Assembly (NCBI GenBank): GCA_905221605.1
Contig: CAJNDS010001791.1
Location: 96,001-160,000 of the forward strand
Reading direction: 5' to 3'
Origin: Symbiodinium natans
Taxonomy: Eukaryota > Sar > Dinophyceae > Suessiales > Symbiodiniaceae
Length of the DNA stretch: 64,000 bases
In this document: positions 10,577 to 21,480 of the stretch, one piece after another
How positions within the stretch are numbered: the stretch's first letter is position 1
Layout of the letters: each line of letters starts with the position of its first letter
Program-made: the position numbers and the translations under genes
Notes under the pieces: generated by a model
Told to the model about the DNA's origin: nothing
Seen by the model: only the letters and a program-made list of their open reading frames with translations
Database searches by the model: none

Positions 10577-10842
10577 CAAAGCTTACTTGAATAGCGTGTT
10601 CACATCTACATCTTACACGCAACGGTATGCAACAACGGGTTCTTGGTCAGAAACCTCGAGACGTCCGACGTGCATAGGGACCTATCTGAAAACGATAGGG
10701 CTCTATCGCTCGCATGCTCATTCTCGACTTTTAATATGTCTTTTAACATCTCTAAACAATATACATGTCTAGTCTTGTATTACAGCTTCAACAATGCATC
10801 TTTTAACGTTCGTTGTAGAGGTTAACCTTTCTGTGCATAGGG

Positions 10843-10945
10843 TGGTTTTCTGACTCAGTCTCTGGTTTTCTGACTCGTGTGTGGTCGGTTTTCTGACTCA
10901 CGCCTTTCCGCTTTCTGACTCGGTCTTCCCTGTTTTCTGACTTGG
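10843..10945 (+). repeat. TTTTCTGACTC minisatellite, about five units
   Basis: Five copies of GGTTTTCTGACTC-like sequence recur every 20-23 bp, separated by variable GC-rich spacers (last two units GCTTTCTGACTC and TGTTTTCTGACTT). It lies between the two telomere-like arrays. Confidence 0.75.
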
Positions 10946-10988
10946 TCCTGCGCGTTTTCGATTCTTTTTTCCGCCTCGACGGTCACCC

Positions 10989-11141
10989 CAGCAGGAGGGC
11001 GAGGAGTACGCCGACGCCATGAGGCGGCTGACGCAGGCGGTGAGCCGCAGGGTGCCGCAGCTGCACTGGGCCGGGGCGGAAACCAACACCCCCCCGGTCT
11101 ACTATTCTCACAACAGAAAGCTCCCTCTAGGCCATCCTTGA
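10989..11141 (+). CDS. Exon-like fragment, unknown protein
   Basis: A GC-rich frame just after a pyrimidine/CAG acceptor-like site reads EGEEYADAMRRLTQAVSRR and on to a TGA at 11139-11141. Codon choice and helix-like composition contrast with the flanking AT-rich and telomeric DNA, which suggests a captured exon fragment. It has no start codon context and no recognised domain. Confidence 0.3.
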   Translation, partial: QQEGEEYADAMRRLTQAVSRRVPQLHWAGAETNTPPVYYSHNRKLPLGHP

Positions 11142-11265
11142 GCCAAGGATATACAGTTCTGACGTGTCTTACGTCCTTCCCAACAACCTTCCCACATCTC
11201 CGCACCCTAAACCCCTAAACCTTACGACTAAACCCGAAACCCTACCACCCCCCCCTAGCCCGAAG

Positions 11266-11360
11266 CCCTAAACCCTAAACCCTAAACCCTAAACCCTAAA
11301 CCCTAAACCCTAAACCCTAAACCCTAAACCCTAAACCCTAAACCCTAAACCCTAAACCCT
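11266..11360 (-). repeat. Perfect CCCTAAA telomeric array (about 13.6 units)
   Basis: Uninterrupted CCCTAAA heptamers on the plus strand (TTTAGGG on the minus), with less regular CCCTAAA words on both sides (11205-11265 and 11361-11388). Orientation is opposite to the array at 9225-10450. Perfect identity suggests more recent origin than that array. Confidence 0.95.
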
Positions 11361-11388
11361 GGACCCTCAACGTTAAACCCTAAACCCT

Positions 11389-14300
11389 GGCACGTGTGAG
11401 TTTTGCCGGCAGAACCCGTTGTGTTGTGAAGTCGGCCACGATTTCGTACAAACTTAAAGGAGCGAAAACCCCGTGAACATCAAACCTAAATTTGTGGCCA
11501 CCTTAAGACCTTGGAAGATTGCGCTTGCGGAGTTTCTTTTTTTGCCTAATCCGTTTGTGAAGGCTGCAAATTGTTACGCGCGTCCAAGCCACAAGGGATG
11601 CAGTCAGTTGCACTGAAACATGCAGCTAGTCCAAAATACAAAGACTCGCCCAACGTAAAAAACATTGATGCAGCTTGTGGGAACAAAGTGTCCACTTTCG
11701 TCACCCACGGATTGTGGTGACGCTTACCGTGGCGTTGCTGGAGAAATAATGTGTGCAGATGTGCATTGGGGCAGTTGTGCTGTGTTGTGGCCCAAGCAAC
11801 CTAGTACTTAGTTGTTATGTCGCCATGGAGCGAGCTTCATCGCTACCTTCGTTGCGACTTCCGGCTGTGAGGTGCGCCGTGTTGCCCGGCAGTTGCAGAG
11901 TCACAATTTAGTTGCTTGAACTCCTGTGATCCCGAGGGCATGCGAGCAGCAGCGACCAATCTTGTTGGGGAACTGCAGGCAAGGGAATTAATGTTTTAAG
12001 ATATGATATGGCCTTTTGTGTATTAATGTAAGTATAAATAAATAAATATAAATATAAATATATATGTATACAGTATGAATCAACATCAATTTTGGGTGTG
12101 TGTGACACCAGGCCGGCTTTCGGCTTAGATCACCACGAAGCTTGGCCGACGAAGAAGACTGACACCATGCTTAATATCATGAATATCTTCCTTACCTTAG
12201 GATGCAGCTTCGAAAAGCACATCGGCAACCTCCTCCATGAGGTTGGTCGGAAAGTCTTGTGCGGCCTGTGCAATTCTTGTGTGCGAGACCTGTTAAGCCA
12301 TGCTCCCTGGTGTCTTGAATGGTTGTTTTTTTCATGCAGGCGTACTGAACCTAGCAGGCTCTAAAGAGGTGACCCGCCAGTCTTTCGGCTGTGCAGCTGC
12401 TGTGGCTCAATGCATTTGGTCACTGCCAGCGGCTCTTGAATCAGGCCTATGACGTGCCTAGGCGACATCACGGGTTGTAGGTGTGACTTTTGCAGTGGCA
12501 ACAAAGGAGTTTTTGGGTACTCGCTTTTTTCGTTCGGTTGTTGAGTCGTTTCGTGACACATCATGAGTAACATCACGTGAGTTGCCAGCGAAGGTTTCCA
12601 GCAGCCAGTTAAAGTTAGTTTGTTGCAAAGATGCTTGTAAGTGTTCTGGCCGGTTAAGCAGTGTTGTGGCTGCTTGGTGTGGTGGATGTGACCTTTCTGT
12701 GAACTAACTCCTGAGCCTTTGAGTCAGGAATTCCATGGAATCTCCGATACGAAGGCAAACGAACACGATACCAAGCCGCCCAAGAGAAAGGGCTCTGTCA
12801 TCTGTCTTCTGGAGTGTAATGTTGCTTCTCGACAGCCCCCTGTGTTTGAAGCACAATGATCTATGGCGCCTTGGAATGCGCAATGCTGAGTGTAGGCACC
12901 CCGGTTCCGCGAGCATGGGCATGGAGATGCCAAACGGTGCATAAATTTCAATTTCGCTCTTGTTGTTTCCATTTGCTTGAAGCTTTGGTGCAATTTCTGG
13001 TCATGCCATCCATGCATCCTTTTGTCCATCATGCTTAGTCTCGTCCTTTCTGCAATCTGCAGCCGGAATGCTGCATGTACCGTCAGTTGCGCACACGACG
13101 TCAGCAGCGAACAAGCACCCTCCAGTCAACAGAAGCCCCAGCTCCTTAATTGGCGAGATCCATGCAGCAATGAAACGCTTTGCTTTGTTTTTTGCGTGCA
13201 GTGGTGCGTCTAGGGCAGCTATTTTTCCTTGTAGCTTGACTCCCAAAGGCGGCCGAGAGACGTTTGTTGGGAGCGCGCAAAGAAGACGCCTTCTCAACGC
13301 TGCGATGGGCTGGCCGAAGGACGCGCCGTACGACGAAGCCCGAGCATTCCCAAATTACCCCATTTTGTGCGAGAGGGCAAAGTTCTCAGCATATCCGGGA
13401 CAGCTCCAGGCGCGGGCATGGCCTCGGCCCGACGGCCCAGTACTGTATATACATGTGCGCCGCGGGCAGGGATGCTACTTGCAGGGGCACGTCGTCCAAA
13501 CGGGGCAAAAATGCTCGTCCCTGCCCAAATGGCCTCCTAAGCACAATCGGTTGAAGACAACGGGCGCAAACTGCAGATGGTGTGGTTGGCTGGGAAGGTG
13601 CACACAGCAACGAACGGGCGGCTTTTCCGCGATTATGTGCTCCTTCCCGCATTCGCACGGGTTCATTAGTGGGTGATGCCGTCGGGCGCGCACGTGCGCG
13701 CGCAGGCCTTGTGTGGGAGTCCAGCAAGGAGGGAGCTCGGCTTGGTCGGCGATGCAGTTCCGGATGTATAGTTCCGGACTTCCCTTCCGCACCTCCTGCT
13801 GGCACATCGCGAGTTTGGAATTTCTGGTATGTCTGATGTTGTGCCCCCCCGTCGCTACGACACACTTCTCGTTCGATTGACCACCAAGCAGGTTTGAATC
13901 GCGAGGCTACGTTCGCCTCTCAAACCCCCTTTGGATTGCAGGAACTGCATCGGACATGCCCATGCGTAAATCAACAACGTGATGTAGAAATGTCACGTTG
14001 TTTTTTTCGCTGCAAGTGTACACGGTAGGGTCATGTTTGCCACGCACCGAATGGTAACCTTGCGAAACCAATTTGTCAGCAACGACTTTCTCAAACTCTT
14101 GACGATAATTGCAGCACGCAGGCCTTCAACCATAAAGATTGTCATCAAGCTGAAGGACGACGTGTTTGCACAAATCCGCATCAGAGATTCCGTCAACCTC
14201 GGCTTTTTGACTTGGCATCCTAACCGTCCTCAGGTGGCATGCGAGCATACACAGGGTTGCCGTTGCTGTCGCCAGAGTCGGTGCCCAACCAGTATGCAGC

Positions 14301-14929
14301 ATGCACAGCGAACGTCTCCGCAACGTGAATGCGTGCCGGCCGTTTTTGAGGCATCTCAGATCTAGAAGAACATAAGATTCTTCATACGGAGTTGGGGCGA
14401 ATTCTTTTGAGCACCGCTTTTTTATGGCACGAGACGCACCGCGCTTGATTTCCTCAGCTCATGTGAGCTTCGATGTTGCGAACTGCTTTCCCACAAGTGT
14501 CGCCACTGCACATCCCTGGCTGTTTCCACTTCACGCCGATGCAACTGAGCGTCCAGCAAACCCTTTTTGTCAGGTCCGGCCTGAAAGCCCGTAGCGCAAA
14601 TTCAGGAGTCCTCCATATTCTCTCTGTGCTGTCCGGATCTGTTTGCGCTCAGGAGGGCGTAAGGGGGCTGGGGCATTGACATGCGTTGTCCACACGGCTA
14701 GAGACACGCAGTTCATATGACTGCATTCCAGAGCAGCGATCTGTACCAAACTGCGGGACATAGCGCCCGAACTGCTGACCTTTATGCGCATGTTCTATGG
14801 TCGACCCTCCACTTCCTGGCGGGACGACCTGGAGGGTTGCTAAGCCTCAGCGAGCTCCAGGACCATCCAGGATACCCATGGATACCCAGCCGAGTGTGGC
14901 CTTGTCTCCGGTAGGCTGCGCCGGCGCCG
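11389..14929. other. Region without recognisable genes
   Basis: No frame over 110 codons resembles a known family. It holds an AT-rich low-complexity run (TAAATAAATAAATATAAATA-like, about 12030-12068), a GCGCGC-rich patch near 13690, and ordinary unique sequence. Short exons of intron-rich genes could be hidden here, but I cannot support any. Confidence 0.4.
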
Positions 14930-15203
14930 GCCAGCAACCGCCCAAGAGCATCGAGGCCAAGCGCCCTGCAACGCGCAACCCAGCTGCCCCCACCACCGGC
15001 GACCCCACTCCGCGCCGGCAGCAACCCGCAGCGCCCGCGGCGCGCGCAGGAAGCCCTGTTGCGCGAGGTCGTGCGCCTCTCGCCCCCATCGTCCGCCGAC
15101 TTCCGCAGCCGGGACGACGAGGCGTTGCGAGCCCGGGCTGGCCCGTTCGGGGTATCGCCGTTGTTTGCGCCGCCGCGCGACGTCGCCATCGTCGCCCAGC
15201 TGG

Positions 15204-15743
15204 TCAGCCACGGCTCGGCAGCTTGGCTCGGCATGTCCACCGCAACGGGACGATGCCAAGGGTAGCGGCAAGCGAAGGCGTCGCCGGAGAGCGACTTGCA
15301 TGTCCAAAGGCAGGAGTTGTGTCCCGTTGTTCGCCGGCTTGCGCGCGCGCGCGCGCGCGCATCGACCCACCGCCAAGCGCCAGTTCTTGCGCGCGACGGG
15401 CAACCTCCGGGCGTTTCTGCAACATTACCGGGAGCGCATCCTGGAGTGTTGCCCAAACTGCCCGATCGAGCTCTTCCAGCAGCGGCACCGTGCGCAAAGG
15501 GCACGCGGATGCACGCGGGCTGGCACAGTAGAGCAGGAGCAACCACGCGCCTTGCATATCAAGCAATTCCGGCAGTTCCTGCAGCAGGCGGCGTTCTTCC
15601 TCGAGTCCTGCCGCGAGAGTGCATCGCATGAACTCCGCATACCCGATCGGCACGCCCAACGCAACGAAACCGATTCGCTGCCCGCCTTCCGTGTCCGTGC
15701 TCCGGACGTCGCGGCGCGCCTCGTGCAAGGCCTTGAAGCGCAT
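15204..15743 (-). pseudogene. RLE LINE copy 1: RT thumb fragment (minus strand)
   Basis: The minus-strand frame reads VALGVPIGYAEF, then LLQELPELLDMQGAWLLLLY and PLRTVPLL, which align with VALGVPFGTREF, LLDALPQLQDSQVAWLLLSC and IRTLPLDD of the best copy at 18380. It lacks the RT palm and the C-terminal endonuclease. Similarity fades below about 15360 and the frame is lost. It is the only minus-strand copy and abuts a plus-strand copy at about 15744-15796. Confidence 0.75.
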
Positions 15744-15795
15744 GGTAGCAGCGAGCCGCCTTCGCTTGTATCCTCCCGCACTGCGGCAGCGCTCC

Positions 15796-16290
15796 TGCGA
15801 GGGTCTGCCGTGAGGCGGGAGCCACCGTCCCGCAACACGTCCTCGTGCGCGACCTCAACGTCGAGCCCCTTCGCTTCGACGACCGCCGGATCGAAGTCAT
15901 CGCCAATGGACTGCCACTGTGGAACGGGGCACAGGTCGCCGTCGACACCACTCTCGTCTTGGCGCTCACCTCGCGGGCCAAGCCTCGTCGAGCCGCGGGC
16001 CGGACGGTCGGTGCAGCATGGTGCAGCACTGCTCGCAGGCCGCAGGGCTAAAGAGCGCACCTATCCGGAGTTGCTGCGGTCCCGTGCTCGCCATCGAAGT
16101 GGGGGGATGGAGTGTCGAAGCTGCATCATTTGTGAGACAGCTCGCGCGATGCCGAGCCCGCGCGTCCCCGCCTGCCTCCCGGGCCGCATGCACCTCCGCT
16201 TTTGCACTTCGCTGGTGGGTCCTCCTCGTCTTCGCTGCAGCAAGAGCCTTCGCTGCCAGCCTGCTCTCCATGCACATAAGCAGTTTGACA
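15796..16290 (+). pseudogene. RLE LINE copy 2: endonuclease fragment
   Basis: Starts in RVCREAGATV, continues VRDLNVEP, RRIEVIANGLPLW and AVDTTLV, then loses frame near 16050. A second frame carries LAIEVGG and FVRQLARCRARA to about 16270. It is 5'-truncated, with no RT and no A-tail visible. The Asp of AVDTTLV and the Glu of AIEVGG are the likely PD-(D/E)XK residues and are kept. Confidence 0.75.
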
Positions 16291-16350
16291 CGCAAAGCGG
16301 GTGTCCACACGTGCATCAGGTGAGCAAAGGCCATGCCGCATCTGGTAAGC

Positions 16351-16640
16351 TTGATCAGGGCCAAAGAGCGCACCTACCCTGAACTGGTGCGGTCACGCCG
16401 TTGCCACCTCACAGTCCTCGCCATTGAAGTCGGGGGACGCTGGAGCCAAAAGGCTGCCACCTTTGTCAGACAGCTCGCCCGCTGCAGGGCCCGAGCGATG
16501 CCATTGCCCAGCCGTGCAGCCTACACGTCAGCCCTCGCACTACTGTGGTCCGCCCTGCTGTCATTCGCGGCTGCCCGGGCCTTCGCCGCCGGCATCCTCG
16601 CCATGCCCCTGGCTGGCGCCTCCAATCGGATGGAGTCCAT
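16351..16640 (+). pseudogene. RLE LINE copy 3: endonuclease C-terminus
   Basis: Reads RAKERTYPELVRSRRC, LAIEVGGRWSQKAATFVRQL and an Ala/Leu-rich helical tail. It begins in the middle of the endonuclease, downstream of the AVDTTL block, directly after copy 2, as if a second 5'-truncated insertion landed there. Confidence 0.75.
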
Positions 16641-16974
16641 CGTCAGAGGCCCCTCCTCTGGCGCGTATTCGGCCAGCCACGCAGGCAGCGCGACCTGCCT
16701 TTCCTGCGGTCGCTTGATTGACTGGCTCCCGGAGCGCGTGTAACGTTTCCGTGGTCAGTGGTGCCAGTGGCGCTGCTGTCATACTGCGGGAGGAGCTGCA
16801 AAAGACCCGACCAAGGCAGAGCCGACGTTCCTCGGAGCCAACACCCAGACGGCCGCCGAAATCATCGGCGCCGCCCTCCCCAGCGCTCACGGCCTTGGGG
16901 GGTAGGCCCGTGGTGTTTGGTTGCGGCCGGGGGTATGGTACAAGGCCTTCAAAGCGGGCGGCTGTGATCAGGCC

Positions 16975-16994
16975 TTTTTTTTTTTTTTGTTTTT
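16975..16994. repeat. T-tract (T14-G-T5)
   Basis: Homopolymeric T between RLE LINE copies 3 and 4. It could be the A-tail of a minus-strand insertion seen from the plus strand, but no minus-strand coding is recognised next to it. Confidence 0.5.
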
Positions 16995-17139
16995 ACCCCA
17001 ACGCCTTTTTTCGCCGATCCAAACAGTCGCGGTCCCAGTGCAAGTGCCGCATCACGGCATGCGGGTAGCAAGGGGCAGCGACTGGGACGAGTCGGCAAGA
17101 AGGTCGCTGGCGAGGGGCAGCTCGCCATCGAGATTGTAC

Positions 17140-17890
17140 GTCCGAACACTTTCGTGTCCTACTGGACGATGAGGAATGCGTTGAGCTCATGGTGACGGCC
17201 GCTGGGAAACTCGTGGCGGGGCTTGTGCCAAGCGAGGTTGTTGATGGACTCCGACTTGGGCGGATGGTCGCCCTCACCAAGCCCAACGGCGGCGGCATCC
17301 GGGCCCTGGTTATGGGCGATGTCTTCCGCCGCCTCGTGTCCCGCACACTCGCCCAGCAGTTCGCGGGTGCTTTCCAATCAGCCTGCGCCCCTTTCCAATA
17401 TGCGCTGTCGACGCGTGCGGGCGCCGAAGCACTCTCGCGAGCACTGCGCTTCACAACAGAATTGCAACCACGGTCCTTCGCGTGGATGGCGTAGGCGCGT
17501 ACGACCACATCTCCCGCGCAACCATGTTTGAGGGTTGCGGGGGGACGGGGGGCTGCGAGCGCTTATTCCTGTTAAAACGGGGACCGGACTCTTACATGTT
17601 CTACGATGCGACTGGCCGGGGGCACGACATCATTCAGGTGGACGGTGGTGAACAAGGCGACCCGCTAATGCCAGGGCTGTATGCCGTCGGTGTGCCGGCC
17701 TTGCACTCCCAGTTGCAGCCGGGTGAGGAACTCGTTGCGTTCCTGGATGACACATATGTGGTATCCACGCCAGATTGCACGGTGCCAGCCTGGGCACCTC
17801 GCTCAAAACGCATGCGAATGTGGACCTCCATTTGGGCAAGACGCGGGCTTGGAATTCGGCCGGGGAGGAGCCCCCTGGCCTGTGTGCGAG
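17140..17890 (+). pseudogene. RLE LINE copy 4: RT fingers and palm
   Basis: Reads VLLDDEECVELM, GRMVALTKPNGGG and RTLAQQFAGAFQ, and after a frameshift near 17480 VDGVGAYDHISRATMF (motif A, catalytic Asp retained), VDGGEQGDPLMPGLYAVGVP and VAFLDDTYVV (motif C). A further shift near 17780 leads to VDLHLGKTRAWNSAGEEPPG, where similarity ends. It therefore holds most of the RT domain but no zinc motif or endonuclease. Confidence 0.8.
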
Positions 17891-17950
17891 GGTGCCGACG
17901 GGGCCGTCGGAGCCACCGCTGGGGAAGCTGCCACCCAAGGTGGCCCGTTG

Positions 17951-20450
17951 CGGGGATGGCAGCGTGCCGTCGCGGCCTGCCTGGACAGGACAACCTGCGA
18001 GAGCCTTTTGGAAGTCCTCCGCCTAGTCCTCGATGATGATGATGCTTCACAGCTTTTTGTCGCTGTCGCCACGCTCCTTGCCCGTGGCCAGGTCCCTGAG
18101 CCGGCTGTCGCTGGCCTAGCATTGGGACGCTTAGTTGCCATCACCAAACCTGGAGGTGGGACACGCGGGCTGGTTGTTGGGGACGCACTGCGCCGCCTTG
18201 TCGCCAGGACCCTGGCGCAACAGTTTGCCGAGCACTTCGAGACTGCGTGCAACCCGCACCAATACGCCCTGTCCACTCGTGCAGGGGCGGAGGCGCTGGT
18301 GCACACCTTGCAGGCCCGCACGCAGGCCGACCCCAGCCTGACGGTATTGTCCGTCAACGCTGCGGCAGCATAGGATGTTGTGAGCCGGGAGGCCATGCTC
18401 ACGGCACTCCGCGATGAACCCTCCGTCCGGCCTGTCCTCCCCTTCGCTCGGCTGTGGTATGCCAGGGAATCGGCTTATGTCTGGGACGCCGGCGCCCGCT
18501 CTCACCGCATTACTCAGGCCGAGGGCGGCGAGCAAGGAGACCCGCTCATGCCGGCCATGTTCTCGCTCGCTTTGCAGCCCGCCCTCCGAGCGTTGCAGCC
18601 TGAGCTCCGTGCCGGCGAGCAGGCCTTAGCCTACCTTGACGACGTCTACATCCTTGCTTCCCCGGCAAGAGTTGTCGAGCTGTACCGGCGCCTGGAGCAC
18701 CTCCTCTGGTACCACGCCCGCCTCAAACTAAATGCTGCCAAAACCAGGGTCTGGAATGCTGCTGGCACCTTGCCGCCGGGCGTGCTTGCTCTCGCCCCAG
18801 ACTCTCCAGTTTGGGTTGGCGACCTCTCGCTCCCCCCGGCGCAGCGCGGTCTTGTCGCACTCGGTGTCCCATTCGGTACCCGGGAGTTTGTCGATGCCCA
18901 CTTGCATGATGTCCTGGCGCGACAGGCCGGGCTGCTGGACGCCCTCCCACAGCTCCAGGACTCCCAGGTTGCGTGGCTGCTGCTCTCTTGCTGTGCTGCG
19001 CCGCGCTCGCAGTATGCCATCCGGACCCTGCCGCTCGATGACACGCGAGGGTATGCAGCGAGCCATGACGCTGCAGTCCTCGACTGCCTCCAGTCACTCT
19101 TGTATGCTGACGCCGGGACTGCCTTGCCGGAGACCGCGCAGGCCCGTGCGCAGCTTGCTTTGCGGCATGGTGGTTTGGGTCTGCGGAGTGCCGCCAGGCA
19201 CGCGCCTGCGGCCTACTGGGCCTCCTGGGCCGACTCGCTGCGAGCCATTGCTCGGCGTGATGCCGCCCATGCTCATGAGCTCATTGCCGCCCTTGAAGCC
19301 GACTGCACGGCCCCCCCTGCCCTCGAAACCTTGCGCCTTGCCCGCTCATCCCTGCAGGCCATCGGGTTCGAGCCTCCTGACTGGGCCCAGCTGCTTCAGG
19401 GTGAAGCCCCGTCTCAGCCCGATGAGGACGGATCCCTCGACCTCACGCGCGGGTGGCAGCGCCCCGCTTCCCAGGCAGTCGATGACTTCGCTCACCGTGC
19501 CCACTTACGCGAAGCAGATTCGGCCTCCGCTGCCCTGCTGCTCTCGCAAGCCGGTCCGCATGCTGCGCGAGTTTTCGTTGCCCGCCCCACCTTGCCTGAG
19601 TTTTCCTTGGCATCGCCGATTTTTCGCGTGCTCCTCTTGCGCAGGCTCCGCCTCCCCCTGCCCCTCACGGCTGCCAGATGCCGATGCCAAGCAAGACAAG
19701 ACCCTTTTGGCGATCACCGCGCTGCGTGTCCGCGCTCAGGCGTCCTGCGCGCACGTGCTGGCCCGCTGGAGCGAGCGACCGCCCGGGTTTGCAGAGAAGC
19801 AGGGGCGACGGTTGCCCTCAATGTCCTCGTCCGAGATCTCAATCTCGACCCCGTCCGTCAGGATGACAGGCGCATTGAGGTGATCGCCAACGGCCTGCCT
19901 CTGTGGGGGGGTGCCCAGGTCGCGGTTGACACCACCCTGGTCTCTCCCCTCACCGCTGCTGGTGCCCCGCGCAGGGTCAGGGGCCAAACCGCTGTGCAGC
20001 CCTCCAGGCAGCCAGGCGGGCCAAGGAGCGCACCTACCCAGAGTTCTGCCGTGCCCACCGCTGCAGGCTCGCCGTCATTGCGCTTGAAGTTGGAGGGCGC
20101 TGGAGCAATGAGGCCGCTAACTTCGTCCGCTTGCTTGCTCGCTGCCGGGCGCGGGCCGTCCCTGCCACCTGCCGGGCCGCAGCCACCTCTGCCTTCACGC
20201 TGCGTTGGTCGTCCCTCATCTCCTTCGCAGCTGCGCGGACTTTCGCCGCCAGTCTTCTGTCGCTCCCGCTCGGTGGCACTGCCAACGTTGATGGGGACCC
20301 GCCGCTCCTCAGCGAGGTCCTCGTCGACTCCGCCATCCCTCCCCCCATTGCCAGCCGCCTCCCGTGAAGGCTTGCGAGCCTTGCCGTTGCGCTGCACTGG
20401 GACTGCCTTGACCGGCAGAAAAAGGTGCGAGGGAATAAAAAAAAAAAAAT
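17951..20450 (+). pseudogene. RLE LINE copy 5: RT, zinc motif and endonuclease, with A-tail
   Basis: Most complete copy. It starts at GWQRAVAACLDR and stays in one frame through the RT fingers (GRLVAITKPGGGTRG) to an in-frame TAG at 18371-18373, then on to 20452. At motif A the sequence is SVNAAAA-stop-DVVSREAML, where copy 4 has VDGVGAYD, so both the catalytic Asp and the Tyr codon are lost. Motifs GGEQGDPLMP and LAYLDDVYILA are intact, followed by CRCQ...GDHRAAC, RVCREAGATV and RRIEVIANGLPLWGG with AVDTTLV. A frameshift near 20000 moves RRAKERTYPEF and ALEVGGRWSNEAANF to another frame. An A13 tract at 20438-20450 marks the 3' end. Confidence 0.85.
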
Positions 20451-20470
20451 GACCTCCGGCTTCGCGCGCG

Positions 20471-21330
20471 TTGCTCCTGTCCCAGGCGGGCCCTGGCGGA
20501 CCGCGTGCCGCTACTGCGCTTTCCACGGCCGCAGCCTTCCGCCTGCCCAGCAAGTGTATGAGAGTCCTACTGCTCCGCCGACTGCGCGCGCCTTTGCCCC
20601 ACGCCCCACGCCGTTGCAGATGCGGCGGGGAACTTGATGCCTTGGGAGACCACCGCACGGCCTGCCCCACGGCTGGCGTCTTGAGTCCACGTGGCACGCC
20701 CCTGGAACGGGCGGCCGCGCAGGTCTGCCGCGAAGCGGGGGCTCGGGTGGCCAGCAACGTAATGCTACGGGACATGAACCTCGATGTCCCGCTGGCGGAT
20801 GCTCGCCGCATTGAGCTCTGGCCAATGGCCTTCCCTGGTACCAAGGCGCGAAAGGCGCTGTTGACACCAATCTCGCAAGTCCGGTCTCGCGGGATGGCAC
20901 TGCGCGCCCGAGGACAGACCGGACGCCCGGGGCGGTTGCCTCCGGAGCTCCTGGCAGCTCGTCGCTGCTGGCTGGTAGTCATCGGCCTTGAGGTTGGCGG
21001 GAGAATGGACACAGAGACCGTCACCTTCTTACGCCAACTCGCCGCGGCGAGGGCACGCGAGGCACCCGCGCGCATGAGGCTTGCCGCACGCCGGGCCAGT
21101 ATCCACAGATGGACTGGCATGTTGGTGGTGGCGGCCCAGCGCGCGTATGCCATGTCGCTGCTTAGAGTTGCCGCTGGCGGGGGCGGAGCATGGTACGGGT
21201 GACCCGCCGCCGTGGGGGGATCTGCTGGCGGACGCACGCAGGGTGGAGTCCATCCCGGACAGCCGGCTGCGCTGAGAGGCTGAGCCCCGGCACTCCCTGC
21301 CGTGGAAACAGCCGCGACAAAAAAAATTGC
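20471..21330 (+). pseudogene. RLE LINE copy 6: zinc motif and endonuclease
   Basis: Begins right after the A-tail of copy 5. Reads MRVLLLRRLRAPLPHA, CRCGGELDALGDHRTAC, AQVCREAGARVASNV and DARRIE, then a damaged stretch replaces the AVDTTLV block. It recovers at AARRCWLVVIGLEVGGR and continues to about 21200, with a short A8 run at 21320. Its wording (LVVIGLEVGGR) matches copy 7 rather than copies 2, 3 and 5, so it belongs to a second subfamily. Confidence 0.8.
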
Positions 21331-21480
21331 CGTGGTCGGGTCTTTGGTTTCAGGGTTGCGTGCTCGGGGCTCGGGCCGCAGTATTTTGCGTAGCGCGAGG
21401 TTTTGGCTGGCCGCTGACAATCCGTTTGCAACCTGCAAAAATTTCAGCGTATTTCAGCTGTTTTGCCTGGAACGATCGCA

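Noticed and set aside
14782-16060. Long GC-rich frames on both strands, suggesting bacterial genes
   Set aside because: High GC removes stop codons by chance; only short in-frame blocks match the LINE family. No ribosome sites or operon structure.
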